Shown here piece by piece: positions 1-5,791 of a stretch of DNA of 44,672 nucleotides. The position numbers were made by a program, and so were the translations under genes. Source of the DNA: Treponema sp. Its GTDB lineage: Bacteria > Spirochaetota > Spirochaetia > Treponematales > Treponemataceae. How positions within the stretch are numbered: the stretch's first letter is position 1; each line of letters begins with the position of its first letter. The notes under the pieces were generated by a model. The model saw only the letters and a program-made list of their open reading frames with translations, was not told where the DNA came from and did not search any database. The DNA lies in the NCBI GenBank assembly GCA_018385315.1, contig JAHAZJ010000166.1, forward strand, positions 1 to 44,672, in the 5' to 3' direction.

Positions 1-13
1 AATTTAAACCTAT

Positions 14-118
14 AAAAAAGGGCCAGATAATCCCAGTCACCACAATACGAAAGATACCGTTGCTGGATTCCTCCTCTGGCGGGGTTTTCTAACAATTGTG
101 TGTAGGGCATCTGACCCA
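14..118 (-). ncRNA. ffs: small (4.5S-type) signal recognition particle RNA
   Basis: This is the RNA core of the signal recognition particle, which binds Ffh and targets nascent membrane and secreted proteins to the SecYEG channel. Read on the minus strand, the ends pair as GGGTCAGAT (117-109) with ATCTGGCCC (28-20). The next helix pairs CACACAAT with ATTGTGGTG. The apex shows a GGA-GGAA-TCC hairpin (GGAA tetraloop) followed by AGCA, the layout of domain IV that binds the Ffh M domain. A T-run (minus strand, 19-14) follows as terminator. At about 100 nt it is the small Alu-less form. A good promoter sits just upstream on the same strand. Identification rests on fold and tetraloop, not on a search; the stem closing the tetraloop has reversed polarity compared with the common TCC-GGAA-GGA form. 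Confidence 0.85.
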
Positions 119-125
119 CATTTAT

Positions 126-154
126 ATTATAAGATACGGGAATTTTTTTCAAGA
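126..154 (-). promoter_or_regulatory. sigma-70 type promoter of the SRP RNA
   Basis: On the minus strand a perfect -10 box TATAAT lies at 131-126. It is preceded by a TTGA-containing -35 region (TCTTGA at 154-149, 17-nt spacing; TTGAAA at 152-147 would give 15). The -10 ends 7-8 nt before the first base of the RNA closing helix, so the predicted start at about 118 fits the folded RNA. Confidence 0.6.
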
Positions 155-200
155 GTATTTAATTTTGAAGATATGGGCATACATATCCGATAATTTAGAT

Positions 201-1415
201 ATGAAGAAGATAAGTAAAACTAGCCTTTTTTTATTTTTTGCTTTATTGACTGTAAAAACATATGCTCAGGACAAAGGTACTCAAAGTGTGGTTTATTCTG
301 AAAAACAACAGAAGCTTAGAATTACTGTTGATGATATAAAAATTTATGAAACATACGGAAAAGATAATGGTGGTGTTCCTGTAGGAGAAGGTTATCATCT
401 GTTTATTAAAAAGAAGCCTGGAATTGAATCTGTTTTATTAACAGAAACAACTAAAGATCCTGAAGGAAAAGTCACCAATTATGCTTATAGAACTGAAAAA
501 TATAATCCTATTAATGGTGATGAATTGCGGTATTTAGATGGCAAGGAACTTGTTTCGGAAGGTGCAAAATATTCATTAATAGATTCCACTGTAGAAAAAA
601 CAGATTTTTTTCCAGAAGCGTTTCATATTTATATCCCTAAAAAAATAAAATATGGGTATGAATGGGGGCGTAATGGGGAAGTGGAGGTTGTAGCAGGAAC
701 TTTCATCAATATTAGAGCTTTTGAAAAACCTTATGCTGATTATTCGGGTGATTTCATTGATAATCCTTTTATGTTTGATTTTCAGAAAAAAAAGAAGGAA
801 AAAACTGTTACTTTAGCTGACAATTATAGTCCACAAGCTAATATAACTTTTAAAGAATTATCTCCTGATGTTATTTATTCTAAAGGTCCGGAAACTCTTA
901 TCAAAGATATTCAAAAAGTAATTCAAGGATTTAGTACAAAAGATGATTGTGATTTAATATTTGCAATTGATGGGACAGGTAGTATGAAAGATGATATTAA
1001 TCAGATTAAAAATAAACTTGTGCCAATGTTGCAAAAGGAATTTGAGAAAAATCATAATGTAAGAATTGGTCTTTTGTTTTATAGAGATTATGGGGATAAC
1101 TATAACTATATGAATCTTCCTGTAAAAATTTTTGATTTTACTGATAATTATTCTTTGTTCAGTAAAAACTTAAATTCAATTAAAATTATTGGAACAGAAG
1201 GTGGAGATGTTCCTGAAGCAGTTTATGAAGCTTTATATGCTGCAGAAGAATTTTTTGACTGGAATGTGGATTCTAAAAAGCACATTATTCTTATGGGAGA
1301 TGCTCCTGCCCATGAAACACCAAAGGGTACTAAAAAATATACAAGTGAACTGGTAATGAGTAGGGCTCAGCAGAAAAATATAGATATTCATTGCATTTTA
1401 TTACCAATGGAATAA
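201..1415 (+). CDS. secreted von Willebrand factor type A domain protein
   Basis: The protein has a clear Sec signal peptide at residues 1-23 (charged MKKISK, hydrophobic core, TYAQ cleavage region), so it should be exported. The C-terminal half is a vWA fold. A MIDAS-like metal site DGTGS starts at Asp257 within DLIFAIDGTGSM, with downstream GTEGGDVPEA and a hydrophobic strand IILMGDAPAH typical of the fold. Such domains bind protein or extracellular ligands through a metal ion. The N-terminal half (about residues 24-245) is unrecognised and rich in beta-type sequence. The reading frame is open from 96, but the upstream 35 residues are not signal-like; the ATG at 201 puts the signal peptide at the N terminus, although no strong ribosome site is visible. 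The GH27 gene follows 55 nt downstream on the same strand. Function unknown; export and vWA fold are well supported. Confidence 0.8.
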   Translation: MKKISKTSLFLFFALLTVKTYAQDKGTQSVVYSEKQQKLRITVDDIKIYETYGKDNGGVPVGEGYHLFIKKKPGIESVLLTETTKDPEGKVTNYAYRTEKYNPINGDELRYLDGKELVSEGAKYSLIDSTVEKTDFFPEAFHIYIPKKIKYGYEWGRNGEVEVVAGTFINIRAFEKPYADYSGDFIDNPFMFDFQKKKKEKTVTLADNYSPQANITFKELSPDVIYSKGPETLIKDIQKVIQGFSTKDDCDLIFAIDGTGSMKDDINQIKNKLVPMLQKEFEKNHNVRIGLLFYRDYGDNYNYMNLPVKIFDFTDNYSLFSKNLNSIKIIGTEGGDVPEAVYEALYAAEEFFDWNVDSKKHIILMGDAPAHETPKGTKKYTSELVMSRAQQKNIDIHCILLPME

Positions 1416-1470
1416 GCAGAGAATATTAAAATTGGAAATTTAGAGTATAATTTATTAAGACGAGGGAAAT

Positions 1471-3270
1471 ATGAGTCTTGAATTACCAGATAAAATTACA
1501 GATAGTCAATATCGTTATGATTCTTTTGAAAACGGTAAAGTTTTATTAAATAAGAAAAAGAATCATTTGCCTGCTATGGGGTGGAACAGCTGGAATGCTT
1601 TTGGAAGTGGAAATACCCAGTTTCTTACAAAGATTATGGCAGATAAAATTGTAGAATTGGGACTTAAAGACTTAGGCTATAAATATGTTATTCTAGATGA
1701 CGGCTGTTATAAGGCTCAAAGAATTGACGGAAAACTTTCAAATGATGAAGTAAAATTTCCAGATGGATTTAAGACTCTTTCTGATTACATTCATTCTAAA
1801 GGTCTTAAATTCGGCATGTACAATGATATTGGAACTAATCTTTGTGCTGGTGCTGCGGTAGGAACTTGTGGTCATGAAAAAACTGATGCACAGTCTTATA
1901 TTGATTGGGGTGTAGATTTCTTAAAAATCGATAACTGCTATTTTCTTTGGGATAATGCAACATTTAGTAATCCTGAAAATGCTCGATATGTATTTGCTCC
2001 AAAAATCAAAGGAGTGGAAATAAAAGGTCCCAATAATCAACTGAATCAAACAATGGGGACAGGGATAAATATTAAAATTTCTGCAAAAGACGGGAAGCTT
2101 TCTGGGAATGGGGCAAAACTAGAGCAGGATTATGTTACAGACTTAGGCACCTTTGATGGAACTAACACAGGAATATCTCCTATTGGTCCAAGAAGTGGAG
2201 AATTACAGTTTACAATAACTGTGGCAGAAGCTGGTATTTATAAGCTGACTGTTGAATATGCTTCTGGCAAAGAAAATGGCATTGGCCAGTGGCTTCAACT
2301 TGCAGTGGGGACAGGGATAAATTGTAAATATTATTATGATGATTTATTGCCAGAGACTTTAAATAAAAACTCTTTTCAGATTTCTGAAGAAATAAATATA
2401 GAATTAACAGCAGGTGAAAACATAATCCGCATTATGAATCATCGCCGGCAGGAAAACACATTGTGTTCTTATGCTGCAATGCTGGAAGGTCTAAATAAAG
2501 CGAATCCAAATCATGATATTCTTCTTTCTTTATGTGAATGGGGAAAAACTCAGCCACAAAACTGGGGATACAAGGTTGGTGATTCCTGGAGAATTTTAAA
2601 TGACATTACCTTTCGAGTTGGTAGTGATGGTGATGCTGGTTTTGGTGAATGGAATAATCCTGGAACTCAAAGTGTGTGTTCACAATACAATAAAGCCGTT
2701 GTTATGGATAAATTTGCGGGGCTGGATAAAGGCTGGAATGACCCTGACATGCTAATGGTGGGAATGAAAGGGCTTACTCCTGAAATGAATAAGACTCATT
2801 TTACTATGTGGTGTATGATGAACGCACCTTTAATGCTTGGACTTGATTTGCGTCGTGTTTTAAAAGGTGATGAACTTTATAATATCATTTCAAACAAGGA
2901 TTTAATCGATTTGAATCAGGATGTTCTTGGTGTTCAGGCAAAACGAATCTGGACAAGTTATGATTCAAAAGCTCCAGATAAAGATTATATTCAAGATAAC
3001 AATCGTTTTGATATTCTGGCAAAACCCTTAAGTGATGGGGGAGTTGCTGTTGCTTTGTTTAATTTAAGTGATACAGCTGCATCCAAATCAGTCTCTGTTT
3101 CTTTTGATATGATAAACAGAATGTTGGGAAAAAAGATGAAAAATAAACTGGATGTTACAAAAGAATACAAAGTAAAAGATTTGTGGTCTAAAGCAGAAAA
3201 ATCGGTTAAAGGAGAGTTCTCTTTTGAGGCTGTTCCTCCTTGTGATTGTATTGTAGTAAAAGTTTATTAG
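1471..3270 (+). CDS. GH27 alpha-galactosidase with an internal carbohydrate-binding domain
   Basis: This enzyme should release terminal alpha-1,6-galactose from raffinose-type sugars or galactomannan by a retaining mechanism. The barrel opens with MGWNSWNAFG and YVILDDGC. The nucleophile is Asp154 in FLKIDNC, and the acid/base is Asp378 in SWRILNDI after LCEWGKTQPQNWG. These two aspartates are about 55 residues apart in typical GH27 enzymes but 224 apart here, because a beta-rich CBM6/35-like module (about residues 180-346, with FDGTNTG and GIYKLTVEYASGKE) interrupts the barrel. The C terminus is the usual beta-sandwich. There is no signal peptide, so it acts in the cytoplasm on imported oligosaccharides. 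The ATG follows GAGGG. Two identical 17-bp repeats, each encoding GTGIN in the same frame, lie in the inserted module. GalE in this window could serve the same galactose route. Confidence 0.92.
   Translation: MSLELPDKITDSQYRYDSFENGKVLLNKKKNHLPAMGWNSWNAFGSGNTQFLTKIMADKIVELGLKDLGYKYVILDDGCYKAQRIDGKLSNDEVKFPDGFKTLSDYIHSKGLKFGMYNDIGTNLCAGAAVGTCGHEKTDAQSYIDWGVDFLKIDNCYFLWDNATFSNPENARYVFAPKIKGVEIKGPNNQLNQTMGTGINIKISAKDGKLSGNGAKLEQDYVTDLGTFDGTNTGISPIGPRSGELQFTITVAEAGIYKLTVEYASGKENGIGQWLQLAVGTGINCKYYYDDLLPETLNKNSFQISEEINIELTAGENIIRIMNHRRQENTLCSYAAMLEGLNKANPNHDILLSLCEWGKTQPQNWGYKVGDSWRILNDITFRVGSDGDAGFGEWNNPGTQSVCSQYNKAVVMDKFAGLDKGWNDPDMLMVGMKGLTPEMNKTHFTMWCMMNAPLMLGLDLRRVLKGDELYNIISNKDLIDLNQDVLGVQAKRIWTSYDSKAPDKDYIQDNNRFDILAKPLSDGGVAVALFNLSDTAASKSVSVSFDMINRMLGKKMKNKLDVTKEYKVKDLWSKAEKSVKGEFSFEAVPPCDCIVVKVY
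2054..2070 (+). repeat. dispersed short repeat, copy 1 (in GH27 gene)
   Basis: TGGGGACAGGGATAAAT occurs here and again, identical, at 2306-2322; a 15-bp version is intergenic at 41551. Here it is in frame and encodes (M)GTGIN at the start of the inserted carbohydrate-binding module. Confidence 0.6.
2306..2322 (+). repeat. dispersed short repeat, copy 2 (in GH27 gene)
   Basis: This is a 17-bp exact copy of 2054-2070, in the same reading frame, encoding (V)GTGIN where an ordinary module would have a short turn before CKYYYDD. The G-rich run stands out in the AT-rich gene. Confidence 0.6.
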
Positions 3271-3283
3271 GTTTTTATTTTTT

Positions 3284-3742
3284 TTGGGGCAGAATGTGGA
3301 AGCAGAAAATTCGAATCAAAATATTACTGTAGAAAATTTTGTAAAACAGTTATGGATATCATTTTTTTCTTTTAAAGATTTAGATTTGTCACAACTTATG
3401 CATTATGGTCATGTAAAAGGGTGGCTGGAAGATCAGGATGAAAGAGATTTTTCTGCTTTTATTGATAAACGAACCGCTGCTCGCATTGTTCATATGTTCA
3501 CAAAATTAGAATTGCATTTACCTGATGCAGAAGATATTTCTGGTGCCGAAGTTTTGCAAGATTTGTATACTTGCAGGGTTTGTGCAAATCATGTGGCTCA
3601 GGTTTTTGTGAAGGGTTTTATGAATTCTGAAGATTTTTTACAGGATGATAAAGTGGTGGAACTTTTTAATATGAACCGTTTACTTTTGGAAAAGGAAGCT
3701 ATTCATATTATAAAAAAAATTCAGGATTTTTGTTCAATTTAA
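3284..3742 (+). CDS. conserved hypothetical protein, possible SLH-like fold
   Basis: This is a cytoplasmic-looking protein of about 150 residues with no signal peptide or membrane segment. It begins 13 nt after the GH27 stop codon and is probably co-transcribed with it. The body has spaced motifs (KGWLEDQDERDFSA, RTAARIVHMFTK, LQDLYTCRVCANHVAQVF, KGFM). The alternation of a conserved acidic turn with ANHVAQVFVKGFM loosely recalls S-layer-homology repeats, but I cannot assign it. The start is uncertain: the frame opens with TTG at 3284, GTG at 3296 is an alternative, and neither has a good Shine-Dalgarno. The length and stop are secure. Its place next to an alpha-galactosidase suggests, but does not show, a link to carbohydrate use. 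Confidence 0.65.
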   Translation: MGQNVEAENSNQNITVENFVKQLWISFFSFKDLDLSQLMHYGHVKGWLEDQDERDFSAFIDKRTAARIVHMFTKLELHLPDAEDISGAEVLQDLYTCRVCANHVAQVFVKGFMNSEDFLQDDKVVELFNMNRLLLEKEAIHIIKKIQDFCSI

Positions 3743-3765
3743 TTTAATATTTTTTCTTTAACCTA

Positions 3766-3794
3766 TTGACACTTTTTGATGAAAAGTATATTCT
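3766..3794 (+). promoter_or_regulatory. promoter of the tRNA Ser-Ser-Arg cluster
   Basis: A consensus -35 TTGACA (3766-3771) is followed by TATTCT at 3789 (17-nt spacing) or TATATT at 3787 (15-nt spacing). The predicted start near 3801 is about 8 nt before the first tRNA. Confidence 0.7.
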
Positions 3795-3808
3795 AATACT
3801 CACTTGTT

Positions 3809-3894
3809 GGAGCGATACCAAAGCGGTCGTACTGGGGCGGTCTTGAAAACCGTTGTAGCGCAAGTTACCGGGGGTTCGAATCCCTCTCGCTCCG
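3809..3894 (+). tRNA. tRNA-Ser(UGA)
   Basis: The acceptor arm GGAGCGA pairs with TCGCTCC, with discriminator G. The anticodon loop CTTGAAA gives anticodon TGA, which reads UCN serine codons. The long variable arm (class II, about 86 nt) and the T-loop GTTCGAATC fit serine tRNA. No CCA is encoded. Confidence 0.95.
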
Positions 3895-3902
3895 ATTCTA
3901 CT

Positions 3903-3987
3903 GGAAGCGTGGTAGAGCGGTAATACAACGGATTGCTAATCCGTCGGTTCCGAAAGGGCCGGGCAGGTTCAACTCCTGTCGCTTCCG
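3903..3987 (+). tRNA. tRNA-Ser(GCU)
   Basis: The acceptor GGAAGCG pairs with CGCTTCC, discriminator G. The anticodon loop TTGCTAA gives GCT, reading AGC/AGU serine codons. The long variable arm (GGTTCCGAAAGGGCC region) marks it as class II. It starts 8 nt after the first tRNA-Ser, so the two are co-transcribed. No encoded CCA. Confidence 0.95.
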
Positions 3988-4019
3988 CTACAATTCACTG
4001 ATCCAGTGATAGTATAAAT

Positions 4020-4094
4020 GAGATTGTAGCTCAGCTGGATTAGAGCATCACCCTGCGGAGGTGAGGGTCGCACGTTCGAATCGTGTCAGTCTCA
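4020..4094 (+). tRNA. tRNA-Arg(GCG)
   Basis: The acceptor GAGATTG pairs with CAGTCTC, discriminator A. The anticodon stem TCACC/GGTGA encloses the loop CTGCGGA, giving anticodon GCG, which reads arginine CGC and CGU. Most bacteria instead use ACG (inosine-modified) here, so G34 is notable. The rest of the loop (C-T-...-G-G-A) matches the usual Arg(ACG) loop. The last 20 bases of the tRNA plus flank are repeated downstream at 4281-4300. Confidence 0.93.
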
Positions 4095-4100
4095 AAAATG

Positions 4101-4127
4101 GCTCGTCTTATTGACGAGCTTTTTTTA
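4101..4127 (+). terminator. intrinsic terminator of the tRNA cluster
   Basis: A perfect 7-bp stem GCTCGTC/GACGAGC with loop TTATT is followed by seven T residues. It lies directly after tRNA-Arg(GCG) and ends the three-tRNA operon. Confidence 0.85.
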
Positions 4128-4141
4128 TTTTAAACAAATTT

Positions 4142-4300
4142 ACACGATTCGAAACGGAGTGAACAGTCTTCAAAAAGGCGAGCAGTGCGGAGCGTTTTTG
4201 AAGATTCACCGACAGGACGTCGGTGAAAGTGAACGGAGGCGCCGTGGAAGGAGCAGACAGGACGTCTGCGACTGTAACGGCGAATCGTGTCAGTCTCAAA
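4142..4300. repeat. structured repeat duplicating the tRNA-Arg 3' end
   Basis: The 20 bases CGAATCGTGTCAGTCTCAAA at 4281-4300 are an exact copy of the tRNA-Arg 3' end and flank (4077-4096). An inverted copy of its T-arm, ACACGATTCGAA, lies at 4142-4153 and can pair with 4281-4290 to close the whole block. Inside are three hairpins. The first is TCTTCAAAAA/TTTTTGAAGA (4167-4176 with 4195-4204). The second is TTCACCGAC-AGGAC-GTCGGTGAA (4205-4227). The third is GCAGAC-AGGAC-GTCTGC (4253-4269). The last two share the same loop, AGGAC. The block is far more GC-rich than its surroundings. Open frames across it on both strands look like by-products of the repeat, not genes. It could be an attachment-site scar or a tRNA-associated repeat. 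Confidence 0.7.
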
Positions 4301-4307
4301 GAATAGG

Positions 4308-4342
4308 GGGCTGTCCAAAGAGAATGGACAGCCCTAACTTTT
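4308..4342. terminator. terminator between the tRNA block and fic
   Basis: GGGCTGTCCA and TGGACAGCCC form a perfect 10-bp stem with loop AAGAGAA, followed by TAAC and a T7 run on the plus strand. The convergent fic gene ends about 100 nt further on. Confidence 0.75.
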
Positions 4343-4441
4343 TTTATGCCTAAATACTGATTTTATAACCATTTAGGCGATTTTGTATAACAGTTTTATA
4401 TCTGATAGAGAGTAGGAAAAATTCTACATTATTGGAACTGG

Positions 4442-5506
4442 TTATTCATACTTTATTCCAAAATAATTCAGAGTATCTTTCATCCCATCCTGCCCGGTGA
4501 GACAGGTATCACGCAAAAAGCCTCTTTCTTCCTTCCAGTTTTTGATGCCACGGTACGAAGCGTCAAGGCACGCTTCGCTTAAAGCCTTGACATCTTCGTT
4601 TGACAGGCTCTTGATTGCCATCATAAGCCCGTCATAATAGTACATCTTAAGTTCTTCTGTAATTATAAAAGGAACTATGTTGTGTTTAAGACATTCCTTG
4701 AACATAATCAGGCGGCCCACACGACCGTTGCCATCCTGAAAGGGATGAATGGATTCAAAACGTACATGAAAATCCAGAATATCATCAAAAGTAATTTTAG
4801 ATTTAGAATTATATTCTTTAAGCAGAGCCTTGATTGCATCGGCAACTTCTGCAGGTTTTGTTGTTTCGCTTCCGCCAACCTCCGCCTTCGCAGCACAGCT
4901 GCTCGGAGACTCGCTCAAAACAGTCCACTGGACTGTTTTGCCGGCTCCGCCGTCGCTCACTACATTTTCAAGCATCTTGTAATCACCGACTTTAAACCAG
5001 GATTTCTGACTGTCCGTAGTTCCGGATTTCAAAATGAAATGAAGCTGCTTTATAAAACTTTCTGTAAGTTTCGTATTAGCACCTTCAATTACCAGATCTA
5101 TACAACGGAAGTGATTTACTGTTTCAACAATATCATCAACCTTTACAGCCTTATCTGTAACTCCAAAAGTTTTTGTTTCAAAGATATAACGGGTCTGGTC
5201 ATGGGTAAGCTTTGAGCCTTCAATATGATTTGAATTATAAGTAAGGTCAATCTGAATTTTATGATAAATTCCGCCTTTAAGACCGGCATCCTTTTCGCGT
5301 TTGAGAAATGCAAGAAGTGTTTCTTCTGCAGAAGAATGACGAGGTTTACGATCTGGCTTTTCTGCGGTTGATGGAATCTTCCAGGTTTTCCCTTCTAAAA
5401 GAGCGCCCTCAACCCGTCCCTGAGCACAATAATTTCGTACACTGCGTTCGCTAATCTGCCAGTTTTGAGAAGCCTGTTCTACAGAGATATATTTAATCTT
5501 ACTCAT
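4442..5506 (-). CDS. Fic family AMP-transferase with N-terminal HTH domain
   Basis: Fic enzymes transfer AMP (or another nucleotide moiety) from NTPs to a hydroxyl group of a target protein. The full catalytic motif HPFQDGNGRVGR is present in the C-terminal half, so the enzyme is probably active. The upstream SNHIEG motif matches the inhibitory-helix pattern [S/T]xxxE[G/N], placed N-terminal to the core (class II, self-inhibited). Residues 1-45 (SVEQASQNWQISERSVRNYC) look like a MerR/excisionase-type DNA-binding helix-turn-helix, suggesting autoregulation. The start is set at the ATG at 5506; a -10-like TATAAT ends 7 nt upstream of it, so the message may be leaderless. A 27-codon GC-rich insert (4877-4957) interrupts an otherwise standard stretch between ENVV and GGSETTKP. 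No antitoxin-like partner is adjacent. Confidence 0.9.
   Translation of the reverse strand: MSKIKYISVEQASQNWQISERSVRNYCAQGRVEGALLEGKTWKIPSTAEKPDRKPRHSSAEETLLAFLKREKDAGLKGGIYHKIQIDLTYNSNHIEGSKLTHDQTRYIFETKTFGVTDKAVKVDDIVETVNHFRCIDLVIEGANTKLTESFIKQLHFILKSGTTDSQKSWFKVGDYKMLENVVSDGGAGKTVQWTVLSESPSSCAAKAEVGGSETTKPAEVADAIKALLKEYNSKSKITFDDILDFHVRFESIHPFQDGNGRVGRLIMFKECLKHNIVPFIITEELKMYYYDGLMMAIKSLSNEDVKALSEACLDASYRGIKNWKEERGFLRDTCLTGQDGMKDTLNYFGIKYE
4877..4957 (-). repeat. in-frame palindromic insert within fic
   Basis: These 81 bases encode 27 residues (from SDGGAGKT to AKAEV) absent from the usual Fic layout, in which the preceding ENVV would run straight into GGSETTKP. The core at 4916-4940 is a perfect palindrome: CAAAACAGTCCA, one C, then its exact complement. 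The stretch is much richer in G and C than the gene around it. Its GAGCGAG/CGAGCAG wording resembles the structured repeat at the right end of the window. This matches the behaviour of palindromic elements that insert in frame. Confidence 0.55.
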
Positions 5507-5713
5507 AGGAAAGATTATAGCATGGTATCGGCAAAATATAAATAGATTTTTGGGCATAAAACCACAAGTTATTTTGCCGATAAGCTTGAACTAAATTACC
5601 GTAACCTGGCTTTCAATTATTAAATCAAAACCAGTATCTTTTTCTTGTATTAAAGGATAATTAAAGATGGGTAGATAAGTTCAACTGTTACGGATACGCA
5701 GATTAATAGTTTA

Positions 5714-5770
5714 TAAAAAAAAGGCTGCCCTTTATTGAAAATATTTCAACTTTAAGGACAGCCCTTTTTA
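5714..5770 (-). terminator. terminator of the rubrerythrin fusion gene
   Basis: GGCTGCCCTT (5723-5732) pairs with AAGGACAGCC (5754-5763) with one mismatch, and TTGAAA/TTTCAA extends the stem inward. On the minus strand the hairpin is followed by a T-run (5722-5714). It lies about 22 nt after the stop codon of the fusion gene. The remaining bases back to fic (5557-5713) show nothing else I recognise. Confidence 0.7.
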
Positions 5771-5791
5771 CAATTTCTGTTCTAAATCAGA

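Noticed and set aside
96-200. Upstream extension of the vWA protein to 96
   Set aside because: The extra 35 residues overlap the SRP RNA promoter region and would bury the signal peptide; the ATG at 201 is more sensible.
4108-4353. Overlapping open frames on both strands across the tRNA-adjacent structured block
   Set aside because: They arise from GC-rich hairpin repeats, lack ribosome sites and have low-complexity products; the DNA is better explained as a structured repeat.
4682-5215. 177-codon plus-strand frame opposite fic
   Set aside because: It is antisense to a well-supported Fic gene and its product has no recognisable features; it is a shadow of the fic codons.
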